64,000 nucleotides of DNA from Enoplosus armatus (Eukaryota; Chordata; Actinopteri; Centrarchiformes; Enoplosidae): positions 24,181,001 to 24,245,000 of the forward strand of contig NC_092186.1 of assembly GCF_043641665.1 (NCBI RefSeq), read 5' to 3'. The position numbers and the translations under genes were made by a program. The notes under the pieces were generated by a model, which made no database searches, was not told the DNA's origin, and saw only the letters and a program-made list of their open reading frames with translations. Shown here one piece after another: positions 39,301 to 51,300 of the stretch. Numbering within the stretch: the first letter of the stretch is position 1; each line of letters begins with the position of its first letter.

Positions 39301-42300
39301 ACTACAACACCTGCAGCCACCACAACTCCAGCTGCAACTACCACACCTGCGGCCACCACAACTCCAATTACAACACCTGTAGCCACTACAGCTGCAACTT
39401 CAACACCTGCAGCCACCACAACTCCAGCTTTAACCACCACGCTCGCAGCCATCACCACTCCGGCTATAACCACAGCAATTACAGCTACCACTACTCCAGG
39501 TCTAACTACAACCCCTGCAGCCACCACAACTCCAGGTCCAAGTACAACACCTTTAGCTACCACAACTTCACCTGTAACCACCCCAACTCCGTTTCCAACT
39601 ACAACACCTGCAACCAGCCCAACTCTGGCTCCAACTACAACACCTGCAGCCACCACAGCTCCAACTACAACACCTGCAGCCACCACAACTCCAGCTCCAA
39701 CTACAACACCTGCAACCACCACCGCTCCGGCTGTAACCACTACAACTACAGTCACCACTACTCCAGCTCCAACTATGACACCTGCAGCCACCACCGCTCC
39801 GGCTGTAACCACCACAACTACAGTCACCACTATTCCAACTCCAACTACAACACCTGCAACCACCCCAACTCCGGCTCCAACTACAACACCTGCAGCCACC
39901 ACGGCTCCAACTACAACACCTGCAGCCACCACAACTCCAGCTCCAAGTACAACACCTTTAGCCACCACAACTTCACCTGTAACCACCCCAACTCCGTTTC
40001 CAACTACAACACCTGCAACCACCCCAACTCTGGCTCCAACTACAACACCTGCAGCCACCACAACTCCAGCTGCAACTACAACACCTGCAGCCACCACAGC
40101 TACAACCACAATACCTGCAACCACCACAGCTCCACCTACAACACCTGCAGCCACCACAGCTCCATCTACAACACCTGCAGCCACCACAACTACAACTGTA
40201 ACAACCACACCTGCGGCCACCACAACTCCAATTACAACACCTGTAGCCACTACAGCTGCAACTACAACACCTGCAGCCACCACAACTCCAGCTTTAACCA
40301 CCACAATCACAGCCACCACCACTCCGGCTATAACCACAGCAATTACAGCTACCACTACTCCAGGTCTAACTAAATCAACTGCAGCCACCACAACTCCAAC
40401 TATAACCACCACAACTCCAGCTCGAACTACAACACCTGCAGCCACCACAGCTCCAACTGTAACTACCACGCCTGCAGCCACCACAACTACAACTGTAAAA
40501 ACCACACCTGCAGCCACCACAACTCCAACTATAACTACCACAACTGCAGCCACGGCCGCTCCAGCTGTAACCACCTCAACTATAACCACCACTACTCCAG
40601 CTCCAACTACAACACCTGCTGTCACCACAGCTCCGGCTCCTACTACAACACCTGCAGCCACCGCAACTCCATCTGTAACTACCACACCTGCGGTCACCAC
40701 AACTCCAATTACAACACCTGTAGCCACTACAGTTGCAACTTCAACACCCGCAGCCATCACCACTCCGGCTATAACCACAGCAATTATAGCTACCACTACT
40801 CCAGGTCTAACTACAACACCTGCAGCCACCACAACTCCAGCTCCAAGTACAACACCTTTAGCTACCACAACTTCACCTGTAACCACCCCAACTCCGTTTC
40901 CAACTACAACACGTGCAACCAGCCCAACTCTGGCTCCAACTACAACACCTGCAGCCACCACAGCTCCAACTACAACACCTGCAGCCACCACAACTCCAGC
41001 TCCAACTACAACACCTGCAACCACCACCGCTCCGGCTGTAACCACCACAACTACAGTCACCACTACTCCAGCTCCAACTACAACACCTGCAACCACCCCA
41101 ACTCAGGCTCCAACTACAACACCTGCAGCCACCATGGCTCCAACTACAACACCTGCAGCCACCATGGCTCCAACTACAACAACTGCAGCCACCACAACTC
41201 CAGCTCCAAGTACAACACCTTTAGCCACCACAACTTCACCTGTAACCACCACAACTGCAACCACCCCAACTCCAGCTCCAACTACAACACCTGCAGTCAC
41301 CACCGCTCCCGCTGTAACCACCACAACTACAGTCACCACTACTCCAGCTCCAACTACAACACCTGCAACCACCCCAACCCCGGCTCCAACTACAACACCT
41401 GCAGCCACCACGGCTCCAACTACAACACCTGCAGCCACCACAACTCCAGCTCCAACTACAACACCTGCAACCACAACCGCTCCGGCTGTAACCACCACAA
41501 CTACAGTCACCACAACTCCAGCTCCAACTACAACACCTGCAACCACCCCAACTCCGGCTCCAACTACAACACCTTTAGCCACCACAACTTCACCTGTAAC
41601 CACCCCAACTCCGTTTCCAACTACAACACCTGCAGCCACCACAGCTCCAACTACAACACCTGCAGCCACCACAACTCCAGCTCCAACTACAACACCTGCA
41701 ACCACCCCAACTCCGGCTCCAACTACAACATCTGCAGCCTCCACAGCTCCAACTACAACACCTGCTGCCCCCACAACTTCACCTGTAACCACCACAACTG
41801 CAACCACCCCAACTCCAGCTCCAACTACAACACCTGCAGTCACCACTACTCCAGCTCCAACTACAACACCTGCAGCCACCACAACTCCAACTTTAACCAC
41901 CACAACTCCAGCTCCAACTACAACACCTGCAGCCACTACAAATCCAACTCTAACTACCACACCTGCAGCCACCACAGCTCCGACTATAACTACCACAACT
42001 CCAGCTCTAACTATCACAGCTGCAGCCACCACAACTACAACTGTAACTACCAAACCTGCAGCCACCACAACTACAACTGTAACAACCACACCTGCAGCCA
42101 CCACAACTCCAACTATAACTACCACAACTGCAGCCACCACCGCTCCAACTGTAACCACCTCAACTATAACCACCACTACTCCAGCTCCAACTACAACACC
42201 TGCAACCACCACAACTCCAACTATAACCACAACAATTCCAGCTCCAACTACAACACCTGCAGCCACTACAACTTCACCTGTAACCACCAGAACTGCAACC

Positions 42301-45300
42301 ACCACAACTCCGGCTGTAACCACCACACCTGCAGCCACCACAACTCCGATTATAACTACCACAACTGCAGCCACCACCGCTCCGGCTATAACCACCACAA
42401 CTACAGTCACCACTACTCCAGCTCCAACTACAACACCTGCAACCACCCCAACTCCGGCTACAACTACAACACCTGCAACCCCCACAGCTCCAACTACAAC
42501 ACCTGCAGCCCCCACAACATCACCTGTAACCACCACAACTCCAGCTCCAACTACAACACCTGCAGCCACCACCGCTCCGGCTGTAACCACCACAACTGCA
42601 GTCACCACTACTCCAGCTCCAACTACAACACCTGCAACCACCCCAACCCCGGCTCCAACTACAACACCTGCAGCCAACACGGCTCCAACTACAACACCTG
42701 CAGCCACCACAACTCCATCTCCAACTACAACACCTGCAACCACCACCGCTCCCGCTGTAACCACCACAACTACAGACACCACTACTCCAGCTCCAACTAC
42801 AACACCTGCAGCCACCACGGCTACAACTACAACACCTGCAGCCACCACAACTCCAGCTCCAAGTACAACACCTTTAGCCACCACAACTTCACCTGTAACC
42901 ACCCCAACTCCGTTTCCAACTACAACACCTGCAACCCCCCCAACTCTGGCTCCAACTACAACACCTGCAGCCACCACAGCTCCAACTACAACACCTGCAG
43001 CCACCACCGCTCAGGCTGTAACCACCACATCTACAGCCCCCACAACTTCACCTGTTACCACCACAACTGCAACCACCCCAACTCCATCTCCAACTACAAC
43101 ATCTGCAGTCACCACAGCTCCGGCTCCAACTACAACACCTGCAGCCACCACGGCTACAACTACAACACCTGCAGCCACCACAACTCCAACTCCAAGTACA
43201 ACACCTTTAGCCACCACTACTTCACCTGTATCAGAATCAGAATCAGAATCAGAAATACTTTATTGATCCCCGGGGGGAAATTGTACAGTACCGGTGCTCC
43301 CATTCAAGAGTAGAAAGTAGCATAATTTAGAACTAAAAGTTTGTACAAAATATAAAAATAAGAAATACAAAATACAAAATATACACATTTACAGTATTTA
43401 AGTGAAATGAGGTGAAATGAAAAATGAAATGAAAATACAAAATATACACATTTACAGTATTTAAGTGAAATGAGGTGAAATGAAAAATGAAATGAAAATA
43501 CAAAATATACACATTTACAGTATTTAAGTGAAATGAGGTAAAAATATATACAATAACAATGTATATGTATGTATGTGTTGCACTAAAGTGTGTGACTATA
43601 TATGTATTGCACTTAAACATTTTGCATAAATAGTGAGGTGGTGTATGAACAGGTGAGGTAGATACAGATACGGATTCCAGTCTCTTCCTGAGTGTCTGAC
43701 ATTCAGAGAGAGGAGTTAAACAGTCTGATGGCCACAGGCAGGAATGATTTCCTGTGTCGCTCAGTTGTGCATTTGGGAGCAATGAGTCTCCCACTGAAGG
43801 TGCTCTTGTGTCCGACCAGTACGTCATGGAGAGGATGTGAAACATTGTTCAAGATGCCCCGCAGCTTAGACAGCATCCTCCTCTCTGACACCACCGTCAG
43901 AGAGTCCAGCTGCACCCCCACAACGTCACTGGCCTTGCGGATCAGTTTGTTTAGTCTGTTGGAGTCCGCCACCCTCAGCCTGCTGCCCCAGCATGCAACA
44001 GCATAGAGGATAGCACTGGCCACCACAGACTCATAAAACATCCTCAGCATAGTCCGGCAGATGTTGAAGGACCTCAGCCGCCTCAGAAAGTAGAGACGGC
44101 TCTGGCCCTTCCTGTAGAGGGCATTAGTGTTCTTTACCCAGTCCAGTTTATTGTCTATGTGAACTCCCAGATACTTGTAATCCTCTACAATGTCCACACT
44201 GGCCCCCTGGATGGAAACAGGGGTCATCGGCGCCTTGGTCCTCCTCAGATCCACAGTCAGTTCCTTTGTCTTTGTCACGTTGAGCTGTAGATGGTTCTGC
44301 TCGCACCATGTGACAAAGTTGTCCACAGCAGCCCTGTACTCCTCTTCATCACCCTTACTGATACATCCAACTATTGCTGAGTCGTCAGAAAACTTCTGAA
44401 GATGGCAGGTCTCAGTGCAGTAGCTGAAGTCCGTGGTGTAGACGGTGAAGAGGAAGGGAGAGAGGACAGTTCCCTGCGGGGCCCCGGTGTTGCTGACCAC
44501 TCTGTCTGACACACAGTGTTGTAAGCGCACATACTGTGGTCTGCCAGTCAGGTAGTTGACAATCCAGGACACAAGGGGGGCATCCACCTGCATCTCCGTC
44601 AGCTTCTCACCCAGTAGAGCCGGACGGATGGTGTTGAACGCACTGGAGAAGTCAAAGAACATGACTCTCACAGTGCTCGCCGGCTTGTCCAGGTGGGCGT
44701 AGACGCGGTTGAGCAGGTAGATGATGGCATCCTCCACTCCAAGTCGGGGCTGATAGGCGAACTGAAGGGGGTCCAAGTGTGTCTTGACCAAGGGCCGGAG
44801 CTGCTCTAGGACGAGTCTCTCCAGGGTCTTCATGATGTGGGAGGTCAGTGCCACGGGTCTGTAGTCCTTGGAGCCACTGGGTCGCGGCGTCTTTGGAACA
44901 GGAACGAGGCAGGATGTCTTCCACAGCACGGGGACCCTCTGAAGACTCAGGCTCATGTTGAAGACGTGGTGAAGTACTCCACATAGCTGGGGGGCACAGG
45001 CTTTAAGCACCCTGGGGCTGACACCATCGGGGCCTGCAGCCTTGCTGGAGTGGAGTCTCCTCAGCTGTCTTCTAACATGGTCGGCAGTGAAGCACACTGT
45101 AGAGGTGACCGGTGGGGGAGGGGTGGTGTCGTCAGGTTGAAGAGTGCCGTCAGCCTGGGGACTGGGGGACGAGGTGTGAGGAAAGCTCTCACAGGGGGGT
45201 GGGGGGCTGTGAGGAGCAGGAGGGGGAGGGGGGAGTGGAATAGGTGAAGGTTGGAGGCAGACAGCAGAAGAGTCATGGGGGGGTTGAGCAGGGCCCACAG

Positions 45301-48300
45301 AGTCAAATCTGTTGAAAAACAGATTAAGTTCGTTGGCCCGGTCCACACTGCCTTCAGCTCCTCTGTTGTTGCTCGGCCTGTAACCCGTGATGGTCCTCAT
45401 TCCACTCCAGACCTCTCTGGTGTTGTTCTGCTGGAGTTTCCACTCCAGCTTCCTCCTGTACTTCTCCTTGGCCTCCCTGATCTTTACCTTCAGTTCCCCC
45501 TGGATCGTTCTCACCTCGTCTCTGTTGCCAGCTCTGAAGGCCCTCTTCTTTTTGTTCAGTATGGCCTTGATGTCCTTTGTCACCCATGGCTTGTTGTTAG
45601 AATAACAATGGACAGTCCTTGCTGGTACAGTGGAGTCCACACAGAAGTTGATGTAGTCTGTGATGCACTCTGTGAGCCCATCAATGTCCTCTCCATGCGG
45701 CTCACAGAGCGCCTGCCAGTCAGTCACCTCAAAACATCCCTGAAGTGTCTCATAAGCCTCCTCTGACCATCTCCTCACTGTCCTCGTGGTTGCAGGCTGG
45801 CTCTTGACTAGAGGCACATAACAGGGGTTGAGGTGCACTAGGTTGTGGTCTGACCTACCCAGAGGGGGGAGGGGAGAGGAGCTGTATGCATCCTTAACGT
45901 TAGCATACAGCAAGTCCAGGGTCCTCTCCTCTCTAGTGGGACAGCTCACATACTGTGTGAAGGTGGGAAGTGTCCTAGCCATGGTGACGTGGTTGAAGTC
46001 ACCCGAAATAGCAATGAGTGCATTCGGGTGTTGAGTCTGTAAACGGGCTATGGCGGAGTGAATGACGTCACACGCCGACTTCGGGTTGGCAGAGGGGGGG
46101 ATGTAAACAGTCACAACAATGGCATGTGAGAATTCCCTGGGCAAATAATACGGCCTGAGTCCAACAGCCAACAGTTCAATGTCCGGGCAACATACACTAT
46201 CCTTGATGGTGATGTGGGAAGGATTGCACCACCGGTTGTTAACTAGAACGGCAAGTCCCCCTCCTTTACGCTTACCGCTCCCGGTGCAATCCCTGTCGGC
46301 CCGGACGGTCTGAAAGCCGTCGATGGAAACGTTGTCGTCGGGAATGTCCTGGTGCAGCCATGTCTCCGTAAAGCACATTAAACTACACTCCCGGTACTCC
46401 CTCTGACTCCTGGCCAGCGCCGTCAGCTCGTCCATCTTGTTTGCCAGCGATCTCACGTTGCCCATGACGAGAGAGGGGAGACACGGTTTATATCTCCTTT
46501 TCTCCATAAACCTCTGCTGTCTCGACCCACCTCTCTTCCCTCGTCGCTTCGTTCCCCCTCTGCATCCTCTGCGTGTTTTTCTCCAGATTTCAGCGGGGAT
46601 CTCCGATGATCTGGTCTCCAAGCCGGCCGGCTTCAGAGCGATCAGCTGATCTCCGGAGTAAACAAAGCGGCCCAGAAGTTGCTGCGCGACCGTCCGATGT
46701 TTGAATGAAAGTAATTCCAGAGTGAAAAAAAGTACCAGAACTCTCTCCACCAGCATGTTTGAAGAGGGCACAACTTCAAAAGTCAGTACTTAAAAAAGTT
46801 CTGAGTTAAATAAAGAAATAAAAGGAGAAAAAGTAAGAGAAAGACGAAAACAAACAGGAGCGACTGTAACAGGCTGCATGCACGTCGGCGCATGCGCACA
46901 AAAACGACCCCAACTCCGTTTCCAACTACAACACTTGCAACCACCCCAACTCTGGCTCCAACTACAACACCTGCAGCCACCACAGCTCCAACTACAACAC
47001 CTGAAGCCACCACAACTCCAGCTCCAACTACAACACCTGCAGCCACCACAACTCCAGCTCCAACTACAACACCTGCAACCACCCCAACTCCAACTACAAC
47101 ATCTGCAGCCCCCACAACTTCACCTGTTACCACCACAACTGCAACCACCCCAACTCCAGCTCCAACTACAACACCTTCAGTCACCACAGCTCCGGCTCCA
47201 ACTACAACACCTGCAGTCACCACAGCTCCGGCTCCAACTACAACACCTGCAACCACCCCAAGTCCGGCTCCAACTACAACACCTGCAGCCACCACAGCTC
47301 CAACTACAACACCTGCAGCCAACACAACTCCAGCTCCAAGTACAACACCTGCTGCCACCACAACTTCACCTGTAACCACCCCAACTCCGTTTCCAACTAC
47401 AACACCTGCAGCCACCACAGCTACAACCACAATACCTGCAGCCACCACAACTCCAGCTTTAACCACCACACTCGCAGCCACCACCACTGCGGCTATAACC
47501 ACAGCAATTACAGTTACCACTACTCCAGGTCTAACTACATCAACTGCAGCCACCACAACTCCAACTATAACTACCACAACTGCAGCCACCGCCGCTCCAG
47601 CTGTAACCACCTCAACTATAACCACCACTACTCCAGCTCCAACTACAACACCTGCAACCACCACAACTCCAACTATAACCACCACAACTCCAGCTCCAAC
47701 TACAACACCTGCAGCCACTACAACTTCACCTGTAACCACCAGAACTGCAACCACCACAACTCCGGCTGTAACCACCACACCTGCAGCCACCACATCTCCG
47801 ATTATAACTACCACAACTGCAGCCACCACCGCTCCGGCTGTAACCACCACAACTACATTCACCGCTACTCCAGCTCCAACTACAACACCTGCAACCACCC
47901 CAACTCCGGCTCCAACTACAACACCTGCAGCCCCCACAACATCACCTTTAACTATCACAACTGCAACCACCCCAACTCCAGCTCCAACTACAACACCTGC
48001 AGTCACCACCGCTCCGGCTGTAACCACCACAACTACAGTCACCACAGCTCCGGCTCCAACTACAACACCTGCAATCACCCCAAGTCCGGCTCCAACTACA
48101 ACACCTGCAGCCACCACAGCTCCAACTACAACACCTGCAGCCAACACAACTCCAGCTCCAAGTACAACACCTGCTGCCACCACAACTTCACCTGTAACCA
48201 CCCCAGCTCCGTTTCCAACTACAACACCTGCAGCCACCACAGCTACAACCACAATACCTGCAGCCACCACAACTCCAGCTTTAACCACCACACTCGCAGC

Positions 48301-51300
48301 CACCACCACTGCTGCTATAACCACAGCAATTACAGCTACCACTACTCCAGGTCTAACTACATCAACTTCAGCCACCACAACTCCAACTATAACTACCACA
48401 ACTGCAGCCACCGCCGCTCCAGCTGTAACCACCTCAACTATAACCACCACTACTCCAGCTCCAACTACAACACCTGCAACCACCACAACTCCAACTATAA
48501 CCACCACAACTCCAGCTCCAACTACAACACCTGCAGCCACCACAGCTCCAACTGTAACTACCAAACCTGCAGCCACCACAACTACAACTGTAACAACCAC
48601 ACCTGCAGCCACCACAACTCCAACTACAACACCTGCAGCCCCCTCAACATCACCTGTAACCACCACAACTGCAACCACCCCAACTCCAGCTCCAACTACA
48701 ACACCTGCAGTCACCACCGCTCGGGCTGTAACCACCACAACTGCAGTCACCACTACTCCAGCTCCAACTACAACACCTGCAACCACCCCAACCCCGGCTC
48801 CAACTACAACTCCTGCAGCCACCACGGCTCCAACTACAACACCTGCAGCCACCACAACTCCAGCTCCAAGTACAACACCTTTAGCTACCACAACTTCACC
48901 TGTAACCACCCCAACTCCGTTTCCAACTACAACACCTGTAACCAGCCCAACTCTGGCTCCAACTACAACACCTGCAGCCACCACAGCTCCAACTACAACA
49001 CCTGCAGCCACTACAACTCCAGCTCCAACTACAACACCTGCAACCACCACCGCTCCCGCTGTAACCACCACAACAACAGTCACCACTACTCCAGCTCCAA
49101 CTACAACACCTGCAACCACCCCAACTCCGTTTCCAACTACAACACCTGCAACCAGCCCAACTCTGGCTCCAACTACAACACCTGCAGCCACCACAGCTCC
49201 AACTACAACACCTGCAGCCACCACAACTCCAGCTCCAACTACAACACCTGCAACCACCACCGCTCCCGCTGTAATTACCACAACTACAGACACCACTACT
49301 CCAGCTCCAACTACAACACCTGCAGCCACCACAACTCCAGCTCCAAGTACAACACCTTTAGCCACCACAACTTCACCTGTAACCACCCCAACTCCGTTTC
49401 CAACTACAACACCTGCAACCACCCCAACTCTGGCTCCAACTACAACACCTGCAGCCACCACAGCTCCAACTACAACACCTGCAGCCACCACCGCTCAGGC
49501 TGTAACCACCACAACTACAGTCACCACTACTCCAGCTCCAAATACAACACCTGTAACCACCCCAACTCCGGCTCCAACTACAACACCTGCAGCCACCACA
49601 ACTCCAGCTCCAAGTACAACACCGTTAGCCACCACAACTTCACCTGTAACCAATCCAACTCCGTTTCCCACTACAACAACTGCAGCCACCACAGCTCCAA
49701 CTACAACACCTGGAGCCACATCAACTCCAGCTCCAACTACAAGACCTGCAACCACCCCAACTCCTGCACCAACTACAACACCTGCAGCCAGCCCAACTCT
49801 GGCTCCAACTACAACACCTGCAGCCACCACAGCTCCAACTACAACACCTGCAGCCACTACAACTCCAGCTCCAACTACAACACCTGCAACCACCACCGCT
49901 CCCGCTGTAACCACCACAACAACAGTCACCACTACTCCAGCTCCAACTACAACACCTGCAACCACCCCAACTCCGTTTCCAACTACAACACCTGCAACCA
50001 GCCCAACTCTGGCTCCAACTACAACACCTGCAGCCACCACAGCTCCAACTACAACACCTGCAGCCACCACAACTCCAGCTCCAACTACAACACCTGCAAC
50101 CACCACCGCTCCCGCTGTAACCACCACAACTACAGACACCACTACTCCAGCTCCAACTACAACACCTGCAGCCACCACAACTCCAGCTCCAAGTACAACA
50201 CCTTTAGCCACCACAACTTCACCTGTAACCACCCCAACTCCGTTTCCAACTACAACACCTGCAACCACCCCAACTCTGGCTCCAACTACAACACCTGCAG
50301 CCACCACAGCTCCAACTACAACACCTGCAGCCACCACCGCTCAGGCTGTAACCACCACAACTACAGTCACCACTACTCCAGCTCCAACTACAACACCTGT
50401 AACCACCCCAACTCCGGCTCCAACTACAACACCTGCAGCCACCACAACTCCAGCTCCAAGTACAACACCGTTAGCCACCACAACTTCACCTGTAACCAAT
50501 CCAACTCCGTTTCCCACTACAACAACTGCAGCAACCACAGCTCCAACTACAACACCTGGAGCCACATCAACTCCAGCTCCAACTACAAGACCTGCAACCA
50601 CCCCAACTCCTGCTCCAACTACAACACCTGCAGCCACCACAGCTCCAACTACAACACCTGCAGCCACCACGGCTACAACTACAACACCTGCAGCCACCAC
50701 AACTCCAACTCCAAGTACAACACCTTTAGCCACCACTACTTCACCTGTAACCACCCCAACTCCGTTTCCAACTACAACACCTGCAACCACCCCAACTCTG
50801 GCTCCAACTACAAAACCTGCAGCCACCACAGCTCCAACTACAACACCTGCAGCCACCACAACTCCAGCTCCAACTACAACACCTGCAGCCACCACAACTC
50901 CAGCTCCAACTACAACACCTGAAACCACCCCAACTCCAACTACAACATCTGCAGCCCCCTCAACTTCACCTGTTACCACCACAACTGCAACCACCCCAAC
51001 TCCAGCTCCAACTACAACACCTGCAGTCACCACAGCTCCGGCTCCAACTACAACACCTGCAACCACCCCAAGTCCGGCTCCAACTACAACACCTGCAGCC
51101 ACCACAGCTCCAACTACAACACCTGCAGCCAACACAACTCCAGCTCCAAGTACAACACCTGCAGCCACCACAACTTCACCTGTAACCACCCCAGCTCCGT
51201 TTCCAACTACAACACCTGCAGCCACCACAGCTACAACCACAATACCTGCAGCCACCACAGCTCCAACTACAACACCTGCAGCCACCACAACTCCAACTAT

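Larger units (their letters stand above)
19505..43230 (+). repeat. Thr/Pro/Ala-coding tandem repeat array, 5' part
   Basis: About 23.7 kb built from degenerate ~30-36 bp blocks such as CCAACTACAACACCTGCAGC, encoding [14 protein letters not shown] units. The plus strand is extremely A/C-rich and G-poor. Blocks are arranged in longer higher-order repeats, and every repeat distance I measured is a multiple of three. Four isolated Cys codons (about 23737, 31882, 33022, 34525) are copies of one AGT-to-TGT change in the same block, marking duplication history. The frame has no stop across the whole stretch. Other frames and the minus strand are also unusually open because of composition, but they break repeatedly. 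Confidence 0.95.
43231..46906 (-). mobile_element. Full-length CR1/L2-superfamily LINE inserted in the mucin repeat exon
   Basis: Read on the minus strand it starts near 46906 with a ~135-bp 5'UTR, then a 1,022-codon ORF, a ~470-bp 3'UTR with a 63-bp tandem repeat, and a GGGATCAATAAAGTATTTC terminus with a short (TTCTGA)n tail. The 3' microsatellite tail instead of poly(A), and an APE-type endonuclease plus RT, place it in the CR1/L2/Rex group; I cannot fix the clade. It lies antisense to the mucin gene. The host repeat reads CACCTGTA before it and ACCCCAACTCCG after it; comparison with sister repeats suggests no target-site duplication and about 3 bp lost. Removing it keeps the host reading frame. 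The intact ORF suggests a young insertion. Confidence 0.9.

Noticed and set aside
44652..45766. Several open frames on both strands inside the LINE
   Set aside because: They overlap the 1,022-codon LINE ORF in other frames and are shadows.
46878..47375. Gln/Leu/His/Pro-rich plus-strand open frame starting in the LINE 5'UTR
   Set aside because: It is an alternative frame of the repeat array that happens to begin at an ATG in the LINE; there is no independent support.
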